A DNA stretch of 36,475 bases from an uncultured Clostridium sp. (lineage in GTDB: Bacteria; Bacillota; Clostridia; TANB77; CAG-508): the NCBI GenBank assembly GCA_947165355.1, contig CAMUZZ010000010.1:1-36475 (forward strand). Direction: 5' to 3'. Below are positions 18,181-28,300 of this stretch, piece after piece (within the stretch, counting starts at the first letter, position 1; each line of letters opens with the position of its first letter). The position numbers and the translations under genes were made by a program. The notes beneath the pieces were generated by a model. It was not told where the DNA came from and did no database searches. It saw nothing but the letters and a program-made list of their open reading frames with translations.

Positions 18181-20040
18181 TTATCCAATTGCTTTGAATG
18201 GACATTTTGCCATACAACTTCTACATTTAATACACTTATCTTGATCTATTACATGTGGCTCTTTTATTTCTCCAGAAATTGCATTTACAGGACAAACTTT
18301 CTTACATAAATCGCAACCTTTACATTTTTCTGGATCTATTGTAATTTTAGCCATTGCTTTACATTCTTTAGCTTCACAATTATGCTCAACAACATGAGCT
18401 CTATATTCATCTTTAAAATACTTCATTGTGCTTAGTACTGGATTTGGAGCAGTTTGACCAAGTCCACATACTGAAGATTTTTTAATATTATCTGCTAAAC
18501 GCTCTAGCTTATCTAAATCTGCCTCTGTTCCTTTTCCATCGCATATTTTTTCTAGAATTTCGTACATTCTCTTTGTACCAATTCTACATGGTGTACATTT
18601 TCCACAGCTCTCACTTACTGTAAAATCTAGGTAGAACTTTGCAATGTTAACCATACATTTTGTATCATCCATAACAATAAGTCCACCAGATCCCATCATT
18701 GATCCAATAGCTTGTAAGCTTTCATAATCAATTTTAGTATCTAGATTTTCTTTAGGAATACATCCACCTGAAGGACCACCTGTTTGAGCAGCCTTAAATC
18801 CTCTTCCATTTGGAATTCCTCCACCTATGTCATAAATTATTTCTCTTAGAGTTGTTCCCATTGGAACCTCAACCAATCCAACGTTATTTACATTTCCACC
18901 TAAAGCAAAAACTTTAGTTCCTTTTGATGTTTCAGTTCCAATTGAAGAATACCAGTCAGCACCTTTTAATATAATTTGAGTTACATTTGCATAAGTTTCT
19001 ACGTTATTTATTAATGTAGGTTTTTGGAACAAACCTTTGTTAGCAGGATATGGTGGTTTTAAGCGAGGTTGTCCTCTTTTTCCTTCAACTGATTCTAGTA
19101 AAGCTGTTTCCTCACCACAAACAAAAGCTCCGGCTCCCAATCTTATTTCAATATCAAAATTAAAGTTAGTTCCAAATATATTTTCACCAAGAATTCCATA
19201 TTCTTTTTCTTGTTCAATAGCAATTTTTAGTCTTTGCACAGCAATTGGATATTCTGCTCTAACGTATATATATCCTTTATTAGCTCCTACACTATATGCA
19301 GCAATAGACATTGCCTCTAATAATGCATGTGGATCTCCTTCAAGAATACTTCTATCCATAAAAGCTCCAGGGTCTCCCTCATCTGCATTACAAACTACGT
19401 ATTTTTGCTCTCCTTCTGCCATTTTAACAAAAGACCATTTTTTTCCTGTTGGGAAACCAGCTCCACCACGACCACGAAGTCCAGATTTGCTAATTTCATC
19501 TATAACTTCATCTTGGCTCATTTCTGTTAAAACTTTTTCTAATGCTTTAAATCCATCAAAAGCTATATATTCATCAATGTCTTCAGGGTTTATAACACCG
19601 CAATTTTTAAGTGCAACACGCATTTGCTTCTTATAAAATGGAAGCTCATCCAATCTTTGAACTACAGTGCCATCAACATCTTTGCATAATAATCTATTTA
19701 CAGTCTCACCTTTTACAATATGTGTTTCAACAATCTCTTCAACATCATCTGGTGTAACCATAGAATAGAATGTATCTTCAGGTCTGATTATTACAATAGG
19801 ACCTTTTGAACAAAGTCCAAAACATCCAGTTTTTATAACTCGAACGTTATCTATATTTTTTTCGCTAAGAACTGTTCTAAATTTTTCCAATATCTCTGGA
19901 GATTTTGAAGATGTACAACCAGTTCCATGGCATATCAATATATGTTTTTCTCTTGTATCTGCAGCAGTATTTACTCTTAAATCTAATTCTGCTCTTTTTG
20001 TTTTACGAATTTCTTCGATTTCGGCAATAGTTTTACCCAT
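18181..20040 (-). CDS. hydB: electron-bifurcating hydrogenase subunit B (NuoF-like)
   Basis: HydB carries the FMN and NADH sites where electrons from NADH and ferredoxin are joined. Domains in order: a thioredoxin-like [2Fe-2S] domain with CHGTGCTSS and CFGLCSKGP (about 34-95); the NuoF-like flavin domain with GLRGRGGAGFPTGKKW and CNADEGDPGAFMDR; the SLBB segment; the [4Fe-4S] site SCGKCTPCRIGT; and a C-terminal pair of ferredoxin clusters (CKGCDLCKKVCPV and CIKCRSCMAKCPF). The 619-residue length and this extra C-terminal ferredoxin pair distinguish it from complex I NuoF. It lies 87 bases after hydC and 63 bases before hydA. Confidence 0.96.
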   Translation of the reverse strand: MGKTIAEIEEIRKTKRAELDLRVNTAADTREKHILICHGTGCTSSKSPEILEKFRTVLSEKNIDNVRVIKTGCFGLCSKGPIVIIRPEDTFYSMVTPDDVEEIVETHIVKGETVNRLLCKDVDGTVVQRLDELPFYKKQMRVALKNCGVINPEDIDEYIAFDGFKALEKVLTEMSQDEVIDEISKSGLRGRGGAGFPTGKKWSFVKMAEGEQKYVVCNADEGDPGAFMDRSILEGDPHALLEAMSIAAYSVGANKGYIYVRAEYPIAVQRLKIAIEQEKEYGILGENIFGTNFNFDIEIRLGAGAFVCGEETALLESVEGKRGQPRLKPPYPANKGLFQKPTLINNVETYANVTQIILKGADWYSSIGTETSKGTKVFALGGNVNNVGLVEVPMGTTLREIIYDIGGGIPNGRGFKAAQTGGPSGGCIPKENLDTKIDYESLQAIGSMMGSGGLIVMDDTKCMVNIAKFYLDFTVSESCGKCTPCRIGTKRMYEILEKICDGKGTEADLDKLERLADNIKKSSVCGLGQTAPNPVLSTMKYFKDEYRAHVVEHNCEAKECKAMAKITIDPEKCKGCDLCKKVCPVNAISGEIKEPHVIDQDKCIKCRSCMAKCPFKAIG

Positions 20041-20127
20041 ATTTTCAACTCCTTCTTAGAATCTCTCTACACTAAAAATTTTTTATTTAAATTTTTAGCA
20101 TCTCATAGTTCACTTCATATAAAAAAC

Positions 20128-20631
20128 TTATTTTTCTTGCTCTTTCAAGCTATCTATTACTTCATCTAGTTTTTTTACTGTTGCTTTTCCATAAACTTCA
20201 TCATTAACCGTGAATACTGGAGCTAATCCGCATGCTCCAACACATCTTGTTGCATCTAATGAAAATAATCCATCTGGAGTTGTTTGTCCTTCTTGAATTC
20301 CAAGCTTTTGTTTTGCTCTTTCTATAAGCTCTTTCGATCCTTTAACAAAGCAAGCAGTTCCCAAACAAATTGATATGTTGTATTTTCCTTTTGGCGTTAA
20401 AGTAAATCTTGAATAAAAAGTAATTACACCATAAACCTCTGCAAGCGGCATTTGAAGGTATTCTGCTATTTCTGCTTGCGCTATCTTTGGAATATAACCA
20501 TATTTTTCCTGTACTTCATTTAATATAGTAATTAAATTTTGCTTATCTTGTGTAAATTGTGCAAGAATTTCCTTAACTTCTTCTTTTACTCTTTTGTCTG
20601 CACAATTTAAGCCACATTTTTCTTCTACCAT
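20128..20631 (-). CDS. hydC: electron-bifurcating hydrogenase subunit C (NuoE-like)
   Basis: This small subunit binds one [2Fe-2S] cluster of the HydABC complex. The four ligands are seen in CLGTACFVKG and CVGACGLAPVF, in the standard thioredoxin-like fold, after the helical N-terminal domain (LITILNEVQEKYGYIPKIAQ). The length of 167 residues is usual. AAAAGGAGGAAC precedes the ATG. It heads the operon under the promoter at 20689-20716. Confidence 0.96.
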   Translation of the reverse strand: MVEEKCGLNCADKRVKEEVKEILAQFTQDKQNLITILNEVQEKYGYIPKIAQAEIAEYLQMPLAEVYGVITFYSRFTLTPKGKYNISICLGTACFVKGSKELIERAKQKLGIQEGQTTPDGLFSLDATRCVGACGLAPVFTVNDEVYGKATVKKLDEVIDSLKEQEK

Positions 20632-20688
20632 ACTGTTCCTCCTTTTTATGCTACGTGTTGCAATTATAAATCCGAAAAATCTAGCCTC

Positions 20689-20716
20689 ATTATATCAGAA
20701 TTTTATATTTTTACAA
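20689..20716 (-). promoter_or_regulatory. hydCBA promoter
   Basis: On the minus strand TTGTAA (20711-20716) and TATAAT (20689-20694) are 16 bases apart. I found no clear Rex or Fnr site around it. It diverges from the promoter at 20781. Confidence 0.6.
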
Positions 20717-20780
20717 TAATACATATGCAAATTTTTAATCATTATGTCGAAATATAAAACTAACTTTTTTGGGGTAAAAG

Positions 20781-20809
20781 TTGTATTTTTAATAGTAACA
20801 TGGTATAAT
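20781..20809 (+). promoter_or_regulatory. promoter of the orphan gene at 20938
   Basis: TTGTAT (20781-20786), 17 bases, then TATAAT (20804-20809). Start expected near 20816. Confidence 0.7.
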
Positions 20810-20817
20810 TAAGTATA

Positions 20818-20888
20818 CGCTATTTACAGCGAATCTTACGATTCCTGTGAATATTGTGACATAAGTCACTAGTGTCAGGACGGTGACA
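20818..20888 (+). promoter_or_regulatory. leader with four consecutive small hairpins
   Basis: Within 71 bases lie CGCT-N6-AGCG (20818-20831), GAATC-TTAC-GATTC (20831-20844), GTGAC-ATAA-GTCAC (20856-20869) and TGTCA-N6-TGACA (20873-20888). An A/T-rich stretch and GGAGG follow before the GTG start. This may be an mRNA stability or translation-control leader; the class is not recognised. Confidence 0.5.
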
Positions 20889-20937
20889 AAAAATAAAAAA
20901 TATTTTTTTATTCTTTATTCTTGGAGGTAACCAAACC

Positions 20938-21219
20938 GTGGACGACAAGACGAAAAAAATCAAGAGCGCATCTGAAGTTTGTAGCATGCTTGAGAGTTTT
21001 CGAAAGCATAATTATGCGCACAGAGACGAACCCATCACTTGTGATGGTGTACGGTATTTTCTAGCAGTACAAAAAGCAAATCCCAATTTACCGTTGTATG
21101 TTAGAACTGTTATAGATACCTATCTCAAGCGCATCCCTGGAGGCAACAAGAATTTTCTTGATGTTTCCGAAGCAGCTACCGAATCCCTCAGGCTTGTGGA
21201 AAGTCTCAACAAATTCTGA
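20938..21219 (+). CDS. orphan protein of 93 residues, unknown function
   Basis: I do not recognise this small soluble protein. It is basic at the N-terminus (MDDKTKKIKSASE) and appears mostly helical, with YFLAVQKANPNLPLYVRTVIDTYLKRIPGG in the middle. The GTG start follows GGAGG with about 10 bases between. It is a single-gene unit with its own promoter, hairpin leader and terminator, between hydC and pflB. Its codon use is more GC-rich at third positions than the surrounding genes, like the 139-residue orphan at 15647, and it is the one gene here ending in TGA. Both may come from the same foreign source; that is inference. Confidence 0.65.
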   Translation: MDDKTKKIKSASEVCSMLESFRKHNYAHRDEPITCDGVRYFLAVQKANPNLPLYVRTVIDTYLKRIPGGNKNFLDVSEAATESLRLVESLNKF

Positions 21220-21250
21220 ACCATTTCGCTAAAACGACAGAATCCTGACA

Positions 21251-21283
21251 AAAGAGCTATGCATACCGCATAGCTCTTTTTTT
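21251..21283 (+). terminator. terminator of the 93-residue orphan gene
   Basis: AAAGAGCTATGC pairs perfectly with GCATAGCTCTTT around ATACC and runs into a T tract. Confidence 0.93.
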
Positions 21284-21427
21284 ATTTTTCTAAATTTTAT
21301 TTGTAATTTTTTATGAAAAGTATGTAAAGTTTACAGTTTATGAAAACCTTTTAAATTCAGTATTCATATAACTTTCACAACTTTAAAATTTTTCCAAAAA
21401 AATAATGTATCATTTATTCAAAATCTG

Positions 21428-21456
21428 TTGATAATAAAATTTGACTGTGATATTAT
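21428..21456 (+). promoter_or_regulatory. pflB promoter
   Basis: TTGATA (21428-21433) and TATTAT (21451-21456) with a 17-base spacer, about 37 bases before the pflB start. The rest of the gap from 21284 is AT-rich with no other clear signal. Confidence 0.6.
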
Positions 21457-21492
21457 TTTTTTACACAAGAGATTCATTTAAGGAGGTATACT

Positions 21493-23730
21493 ATGGAATT
21501 TGAAGAGTGGAAAGGCTTTAGCCAAAACGGAGAATGGACTGACGAAATAGACGTAAGAGGATTTATACAAGAAAATTATACCCCTTATACCGGAGATAGC
21601 TCATTTCTAGCGGAAGCTACCGACAAAACAAAAAAATTATGGGACAAAGTTTTAGAATTATATAAAAAAGAACAAGAAAAAGGCGGAGTTCTAGATGCAG
21701 ATGTTAAAACTCCTTCTACAATAAATGGATACGATGCCGGATATATTGATAAAAAACTTGAGGAAATTGTAGGACTTCAAACCGATGCACCTCTAAAAAG
21801 AGCAATAATGCCAAATGGAGGAATTCGTATAGTAGAAAAATCTTGCGAAGCCTATGGTTTAAAAGTTGACGAAGATATTTCTAGAATTTATCATAACCTT
21901 AGAAGAACTCATAACGATGGTGTTTTTGCTGTATATACACCAGACATAAGAGCAGCTAGAAGTGCTCATTTATTAACAGGTCTTCCAGATGGTTATGGTC
22001 GTGGAAGAATTATAGGTGACTATAGAAGAATTGCATTATACGGTATCGATAAATTAATTGAATTTAAAAAACGTGAACTTGAAACATATGATAGAGACGA
22101 ATTTACCTACGATGTTATTAGAGCACGTGAAGAAATGTACGATCAAATACAAGCTTTAGAAGATTTAAAAAAGATGGCAGCAAAATATGAATGCGATATT
22201 TCAAAACCTGCATCAAATGCAAAAGAAGCAATCCAATGGTTATACTTTGGATATTTAGGTGCCGTAAAAGACCAAAATGGTGCTGCAATGAGTTTAGGTA
22301 GAACCTCTACATTTCTAGATATATATATAGAAAGAGATATAAAAAATGGTACTTTAACAGAAGAACAAGCTCAAGAGTTAATGGATCATTTTGTTATGAA
22401 ACTTAGAATGGTAAGATTTTTAAGAGCACCTGAATACAACGAACTATTTAGTGGTGATCCAGTTTGGGTAACTGAAAGCATTGGCGGTATGGGCGTTGAT
22501 GGTAGAACAATGGTAACAAAAAATTCATTTAGAGTTCTACACACTTTACAAACATTAGGCCCTGCTCCAGAACCAAACTTAACAGTTTTATGGTCTAAAA
22601 ATTTACCTCGAACATTTAAAGATTATTGCGCAAAAATTTCAATAGATACATCCGCAATTCAATACGAAAACGACGACTTAATGAGATCAACTTTAGGAGA
22701 TGACTACGGAATAGCATGCTGTGTTTCAGCTATGAAAATTGGTAAACAAATGCAATTCTTTGGTGCAAGGGCAAACCTTGCTAAAACCTTATTATATGCA
22801 ATAAATGGTGGAAAAGATGAAATGTCTGGAAAACAAGTTGGACCAAAAACCATACCAATTACTTCAGAATATTTAGACTACGACGAAGTTTGTCAAAAAT
22901 TTGACGAAATGATGGAATACGTTGCTAAAATATATATAAAAGCATTAAACGCTATACATTACATGCATGACAAATATTCATACGAAGCACTAGAATTTGC
23001 ACTACATGATAAATCAATAATAAGAACAATGGCATGTGGTATAGCAGGACTTTCAATAGTAGCCGATTCCCTATCTGCAATAAAATATGCTAAAGTAAAA
23101 GTTATACGAAATAAAGATGGCTTAGCTATAGACTATAAAGTTGAAGGCGACTATCCAAAATATGGAAATGATGATGACAGAGTTGATTCAATTGCTGTTA
23201 ACATTGTAAAAGAATTTGAAAGAAAGCTACAAAAACACATTATATATAGAAATGCAAAACCAACACTTTCTATACTAACAATAACATCAAATGTAGTTTA
23301 TGGAAAAGCAACTGGAGCTACTCCAGACGGAAGAGAATCAGGAGTTCCATTTGGACCTGGTGCTAATCCTCTATCAGGACGTGATACAAACGGTGCTATA
23401 GCAGTTATGAATACAATTGCAAAACTTCCATATGATTACGCAGAAGATGGAATATCTTATACATTTGCAATTACCCCTAATACTTTAGGAACAGAAAGAG
23501 ACGTTCAAGTAAGTAACTTGGTAAGTATGCTAGATGGCTACTTTATACAAACAGGACATCATATTAATGTAAATGTATTTAACAGAGCATTGCTTGAAGA
23601 TGCAATGAAACACCCAGAAAAATATCCACAGCTTACAATAAGAGTTTCAGGATATGCAGTTAACTTCGTAAAACTAACAAAAGAACAACAATTAGATGTA
23701 TTAAATAGAACAATTCACGAAAAAATATAA
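21493..23730 (+). CDS. pflB: formate C-acetyltransferase (pyruvate formate-lyase)
   Basis: PFL splits pyruvate and CoA into acetyl-CoA and formate by a glycyl radical, without releasing electrons to ferredoxin. The adjacent catalytic cysteines are seen in [12 protein letters not shown], and the glycyl radical site is RVSGYAV near the C-terminus (Gly at about 720 of 745), the normal place and length. [18 protein letters not shown] is the family signature before it. AAGGAGGT precedes the ATG. Its radical-SAM activase (pflA), which often follows, is not in the window. Being beside hydCBA, it fits mixed-acid fermentation with formate and H2 as sinks. Confidence 0.98.
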   Translation: MEFEEWKGFSQNGEWTDEIDVRGFIQENYTPYTGDSSFLAEATDKTKKLWDKVLELYKKEQEKGGVLDADVKTPSTINGYDAGYIDKKLEEIVGLQTDAPLKRAIMPNGGIRIVEKSCEAYGLKVDEDISRIYHNLRRTHNDGVFAVYTPDIRAARSAHLLTGLPDGYGRGRIIGDYRRIALYGIDKLIEFKKRELETYDRDEFTYDVIRAREEMYDQIQALEDLKKMAAKYECDISKPASNAKEAIQWLYFGYLGAVKDQNGAAMSLGRTSTFLDIYIERDIKNGTLTEEQAQELMDHFVMKLRMVRFLRAPEYNELFSGDPVWVTESIGGMGVDGRTMVTKNSFRVLHTLQTLGPAPEPNLTVLWSKNLPRTFKDYCAKISIDTSAIQYENDDLMRSTLGDDYGIACCVSAMKIGKQMQFFGARANLAKTLLYAINGGKDEMSGKQVGPKTIPITSEYLDYDEVCQKFDEMMEYVAKIYIKALNAIHYMHDKYSYEALEFALHDKSIIRTMACGIAGLSIVADSLSAIKYAKVKVIRNKDGLAIDYKVEGDYPKYGNDDDRVDSIAVNIVKEFERKLQKHIIYRNAKPTLSILTITSNVVYGKATGATPDGRESGVPFGPGANPLSGRDTNGAIAVMNTIAKLPYDYAEDGISYTFAITPNTLGTERDVQVSNLVSMLDGYFIQTGHHINVNVFNRALLEDAMKHPEKYPQLTIRVSGYAVNFVKLTKEQQLDVLNRTIHEKI

Positions 23731-23746
23731 TAAATGTAATATAAAC

Positions 23747-23776
23747 AAAAAAAGGAGGCATACGCCCCCTTTTTTT
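23747..23776. terminator. terminator between pflB and the 72-residue gene
   Basis: GGAGGC pairs with GCCCCC (one A-C mismatch) around ATAC, with seven A before and seven T after, so it can serve both convergent genes. Confidence 0.85.
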
Positions 23777-23777
23777 A

Positions 23778-23996
23778 TTACGAAATTACTTCAACTACAA
23801 TTATCACAATTATTAACAATGCAAATACACCTCTTGCAATAACTGTTGCTGTTTCCTCAGACATATCTGGATTTTTTCTGGATATGCACCATCCAATCCA
23901 CCGCTCTATTCCTCCACGAACTTGTGAAAAGAGCCGTCCGAAGAGTCTAAGTATTCCGTCCACGATGAGTATTGTAATAAAAATTCCCCACCACAT
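23778..23996 (-). CDS. small two-span membrane protein, unknown function
   Basis: A 72-residue protein with a hydrophobic N-terminus (WGIFITILIVDGILRLF), a basic middle (VRGGIERWIGWCISRKNPD) and a hydrophobic C-terminus (VFALLIIVIIVVEVI). That gives a helical hairpin with both ends probably on the same side. GGGAGAG lies before the ATG and it has a strong promoter and a terminator, so it is likely a real gene expressed alone. No family is recognised; small holin-like or stress proteins look similar but there is no specific motif. Its middle part is somewhat richer in G and C than its surroundings. Confidence 0.7.
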   Translation of the reverse strand: MWWGIFITILIVDGILRLFGRLFSQVRGGIERWIGWCISRKNPDMSEETATVIARGVFALLIIVIIVVEVIS

Positions 23997-24030
23997 TTTG
24001 CTCTCTCCCTTCAGAGTATTTAATATATCT

Positions 24031-24059
24031 ATTATATACTACCTAAAGCAAACTGTCAA
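24031..24059 (-). promoter_or_regulatory. promoter of the 72-residue membrane protein gene
   Basis: On the minus strand TTGACA (24054-24059), 17 bases, TATAAT (24031-24036): a near-consensus sigma-A promoter. Confidence 0.8.
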
Positions 24060-24071
24060 ACTTATGTAATC

Positions 24072-24089
24072 TAGCATATTATTATGCTA
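24072..24089. other. small hairpin between divergent genes
   Basis: TAGCATA-TTAT-TATGCTA is a perfect 7-bp hairpin, upstream of both divergent membrane protein genes. It is followed on the plus strand by TTACTATTTTTT, so it may be a weak terminator or an operator. Confidence 0.4.
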
Positions 24090-24224
24090 TTACTATTTTT
24101 TATAGCAAATTTATTGTTCTGTTTTAATGTTTTATGTAAAATAAATATATAAACTTTTACAAGTGTGCATCTCAAAATATTTATAAGAATTCCGACATTT
24201 TATTTAAGAAAGGATGATTATCTT

Positions 24225-24677
24225 ATGATTATGGCTCTTCTGGTACTCATTTATGCAACTGGATTTATAACCCCAGAAATCCCAATCATTATCTATTTAG
24301 TCCTCATATTTCTCTTACTAATCGGTGTTTCAAAAGATGAAGAAATAACTCCAACATTCCCCTACCCAGTAGGCTCCCTGTTTGTACTTGCATTTCTGTT
24401 TGTTGACGAAAAGAAACTATTTTGGCCAGGAATTATTTATGGAATATATGTACTTGCACTATTTGTATCTTTCATCATAGATAAAATAAAAGGAGCATCT
24501 TTTCTCGCTTTATTTGCAAAATATTTTGCAATAGAATTAAAAGCTGCCTTTGCAGCACCATGCTTTATTATCTTAGGATTTGGACTCCCCTTATTACCTT
24601 TTATTTTACTTGGAAGTGGAGGATACAAGAAAAACACAGGAAAGGATTTATTCCTAATTTCATTTTTTTTGAGATAA
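24225..24677 (+). CDS. integral membrane protein, unknown function
   Basis: With the ATG at 24225, which follows AAGAAAGGATG, the product has 150 residues; an earlier in-frame ATG at 24165 has no ribosome site. About four hydrophobic segments are visible (ALLVLIYATGF / IIIYLVLIFLLLIGV, SLFVLAFLFV, IIYGIYVLALFVSFII and AAPCFIILGFGLPLLPFILLG). No conserved motif is recognised. It is flanked by its own terminator and lies between a small membrane protein gene and the toxin-like region. Function cannot be assigned. Confidence 0.75.
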   Translation: MIMALLVLIYATGFITPEIPIIIYLVLIFLLLIGVSKDEEITPTFPYPVGSLFVLAFLFVDEKKLFWPGIIYGIYVLALFVSFIIDKIKGASFLALFAKYFAIELKAAFAAPCFIILGFGLPLLPFILLGSGGYKKNTGKDLFLISFFLR

Positions 24678-24684
24678 TGCACAC

Positions 24685-24713
24685 AAAAAGGACTACATTT
24701 TGTAGTCCTTTTT
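24685..24713 (+). terminator. terminator of the membrane protein gene
   Basis: AAAAAGGACTACA and TGTAGTCCTTTTT pair perfectly around TTT. Confidence 0.93.
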
Positions 24714-24767
24714 AATATTATTGTTTATATGTTGTTATAGCTCTACCTTACCTAAATAACATTACGT

Positions 24768-25313
24768 TTAGTAGTCAATTTCTTCCTCTTCTTGTTTACG
24801 TCTTAATATATGAGATAATCTTAAACTAATAGTCTCTATTTCAGGGTTTTCTATATACCCTGCATCAAGCATTGCCTCAGAAATGAGCTTTTCGGCTTGT
24901 GGCCTGTTATAATCCATAACATTTTCTAGTAACGAATTAAATTTAGAAGCCATTTCCTCTCTATTAATTTTTTTATCAAAATTTTCTCCATTTGAAACAC
25001 TTATTGCAATATCTCCAATTTTATTAGAAATTTTCGCAATTTTTGAAAATGCTTCATCTTTAACAAATTCTCTGCATAAGCATTCTTCATCCATTTGCAT
25101 GTGTCTACTTGCAAATGATTCCAAAACTTTTCTTATTAAGTTATCGTCTACTGCATAAAACCCATTATCTTGGTTCTTTTTGCTGTTCAAACTTTCATAT
25201 GTTATATTAATTGCTTCTGAAAAACCATCTACCAACTGTTCTTCCTTTTCAAACCCAGCAACTTTTTTCTTAAATTCATCTATCATTTGTTCTATAAACT
25301 CTTTATTATCCAT
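24768..25313 (-). CDS. acidic 181-residue protein, candidate immunity protein or partner of the upstream toxin-like protein
   Basis: No family is recognised. The protein is acidic and appears all-helical (EFIEQMIDEFKKKVAGFEKEEQ at the start, ending in LRRKQEEEEIDY), with no signal peptide or membrane segment. The start is set at 25313, because GGAGGAAGT lies directly before that ATG; the longer frame reads through the ribosome site. It begins 24 bases after the stop of the 1191-residue toxin-like gene on the same strand, the usual location of an immunity gene. Immunity is inferred from position only; a chaperone or secretion partner is also possible. Confidence 0.6.
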   Translation of the reverse strand: MDNKEFIEQMIDEFKKKVAGFEKEEQLVDGFSEAINITYESLNSKKNQDNGFYAVDDNLIRKVLESFASRHMQMDEECLCREFVKDEAFSKIAKISNKIGDIAISVSNGENFDKKINREEMASKFNSLLENVMDYNRPQAEKLISEAMLDAGYIENPEIETISLRLSHILRRKQEEEEIDY

Positions 25314-25337
25314 TATTACTTCCTCCATGCAAATATT

Positions 25338-28300
25338 TTATCTTAATGCATTTATCATAGCCTCTATTTCAGCCCCTGTTTCATACATTTTAGGTGTAAC
25401 ATACCCATTATTTTCAAATTCACTCCTATATTGTTCAAATAGTTGAGTTAATCTATCATAATACCCATTCTTACCCGCAACATAATCAACTACAGATCTA
25501 TACAATCCTTTATTTGTACCAAAATAAGACACAACAGCTACATCACCATACCCTTTTGAATGCAATACTTCATCTAATTCTTGTACATACTGTGGTAATT
25601 GAACATAGCCCTGATATTCAGTTCCATCATAGTGAGCTAGCTTTTCTGTTTGAGCCTCATTCATTCCCGTAAGCCCCATTATATCATTAGTATCATACAG
25701 ATGTCCTAATGAGTGATTAATTTCATGCTCTAGTGTACTGTCAAAATTTTTATCATCAATGATTAGGAAAACATCATCTGATTTTCGAATCCAAAATCCA
25801 CCAGGTTTTGCTCCATTTGGATTACCTCCTAGATTTGTATATATCTGCATTAACTTTGCTTCATCCACAATATTAATTTTTTCATACTTACTTCTTATTC
25901 TTTCAGGGCTTAATTTGTAATCATCTTTAGGATCCCAAAATGGTGATTTTTTAATTAATTCAGCAAACTCTAATCTATCCTCAATAATGGCACTTATTTC
26001 ATTATATCTTTGAATATATTTTGTTAAATCACCATTTGAATTAATAGTTCCATTTTCCAATCCTTTTATCATCATCCTTTTAGTATATTCAGAATTACAT
26101 TGCTCCATATAAGGTGCCAAAACTTTTTCGGCCTCACTCATATTTGCATTTGGTATTTGAACTTTTTCAACCTTTGAGATGCTTGTATTTATTGATGACT
26201 TTGGAGTTGCTATTTGATCTCTATAGTAGTAATTTTGAAGATAATTTGCTGCTTTCTCATACGTTATATTACAGTCATTCATCAAACGTTGAACTATCTG
26301 ATAATACTTATCATTAGCAGATACCTGTATTTTTGCACCGCTTTGTACCATATAGTTATACTCACTACTGTATGGAGTAACTTCTAATTTTGTTCCATTT
26401 GGATACTCAACATAATAAGATATCGCTACATCTTCTATATTTGGTAAGGTTGATATTTTAGTATACATCTCAATTGTTTTTGATGCATTTTCAGCAGGAT
26501 TGTTTGCTTGTAGCGCTTGTTTTAGTGCAAAATACTCGTCGCTTGCCACTTTTTGAAGCTTAAGATTATTACCTACCGCATCATAGTATTCTTGGCTAAA
26601 CGGCTTTATTTTTATTACTTTTCCACTTGAATCTGTGTAACTGTAATAATACAAATCTTTAAATGTTTGTGTTGTTACATTTCCATTTCCTATATTAGCC
26701 CTCAGTTGCATTTCAGAGCTTCCACCAAATTCTCCTACATTTATGCCTAATAAATCTAACGTTCCTCCGCTACCTGTTCCAACTGTTGCTGCATTGCTTA
26801 AAGCACCAACAACAAATTTAGCATGTTCCGCTTGTGCTAGTAACCCTGGTATATCTATCATAAAAGAATAATTTCCCACGTTTTGATAAGCCGCCGTATT
26901 TCCAGCTCCAGGTGTGCTTGGCAATAAAGAACTTGCCCCATTACCTTCTAAAACTGCAAGTGGATATCCAGTATCAGAAAGAGTTGCCAGTGGATATTGA
27001 ACTCCTGCAAAATCTGCAACTTCTGCTGCTCCTGCATCTAAATACTTAATGCCATTATCTCCAGATAAAACTTTCCAAACACCGTCTTCTGGCGAAAATT
27101 GAACATCTATAATATCATCTACAAAACTATTTGTAGAATCATATCCTTCTGGAAGTATTACCTCGTCTGGCTTCAAAACCTCTACAACGCCTGTTTTACT
27201 AGTATTTGGCATTGCATTTTCTTGAATATATTCACCAGGTCTTAGCTCTGTTCCAGATCCAAATATAAACTTAAGTTCAGAAATAGATCCAAGGCCAGTT
27301 GCCATCAAGGCTGCAACATTTCCATCAGCTGATCTTTGTGCAAGTACGCTAACCGCGTCCTTGTTTTCATCCGCGATTAAATCTGGAACCGCTTTAGTAA
27401 TAGAAGACAATTCGGCAAGAGCCGCATAGTCAAATACTTTAATTCCAGAACTTAATAATCTATTAAAAACACTTGTAGACCCAATAGACCTTACGTATTG
27501 ACCCGATTCATTAACAACCGCCTGAGCACCTATTCCTTGCCATTGAGACAATTTAGAACCAGAAATAACAGCTGCAGCATCAATTGCGCCAACCAAAGTT
27601 GCCGCAGACACGGTTCTGATAGCATTTTCAGCTGTAGTCCATTCTTCTGGCATATTTCTAACTTGATTTAATGCGTCGTAATCTTCTTGAGATATTTTTC
27701 CTTCATTACGTGCTGCAGTTATTGCTTGCCATTCTTCATCTGTATATCCATTTATTGTCATAACAGCATCATAGTATTGCTGATCAATCTTTCCTTCTTT
27801 ATACAAATACTCAATACCTTCTATTGAGTTTGCTCTATCTTTTTGCCAATCTGCTTCCGCATATTTTCCTGCAGCAGATGCACCAGACATAAGACCTATA
27901 GGTACTGCATATGTACCTCCAGTTACAATTGTTAAAACAACAGTTGGCGCAGCTTCACTTAGTGCTACCGTCATTTCATGTGCCGCACTATCCGACTTTC
28001 CCATTGTATATGCATTCTTGTCCAAAGCCATTCCTACATCAGTTTTATAAAATGTATCAAATGCATCTCCTACACTATCATCAGCTACTGAGTTCATAGT
28101 ATATCCCCACATTTTATCAGTAACATTACTTCCTGTTACCTTATCATACAAGAAAGTAATAGGTGTTGCCTGACCAGCCCATACCATTTTACTAAAGTCT
28201 AAAATTCCTTCACCAAAATCTAGAACACCCTCAACACCAGCAAGTGAGTTGTTTACAAATGTCGCTCCAGTATGCTTAACTGTAGTTTTAAAATTTCTCC

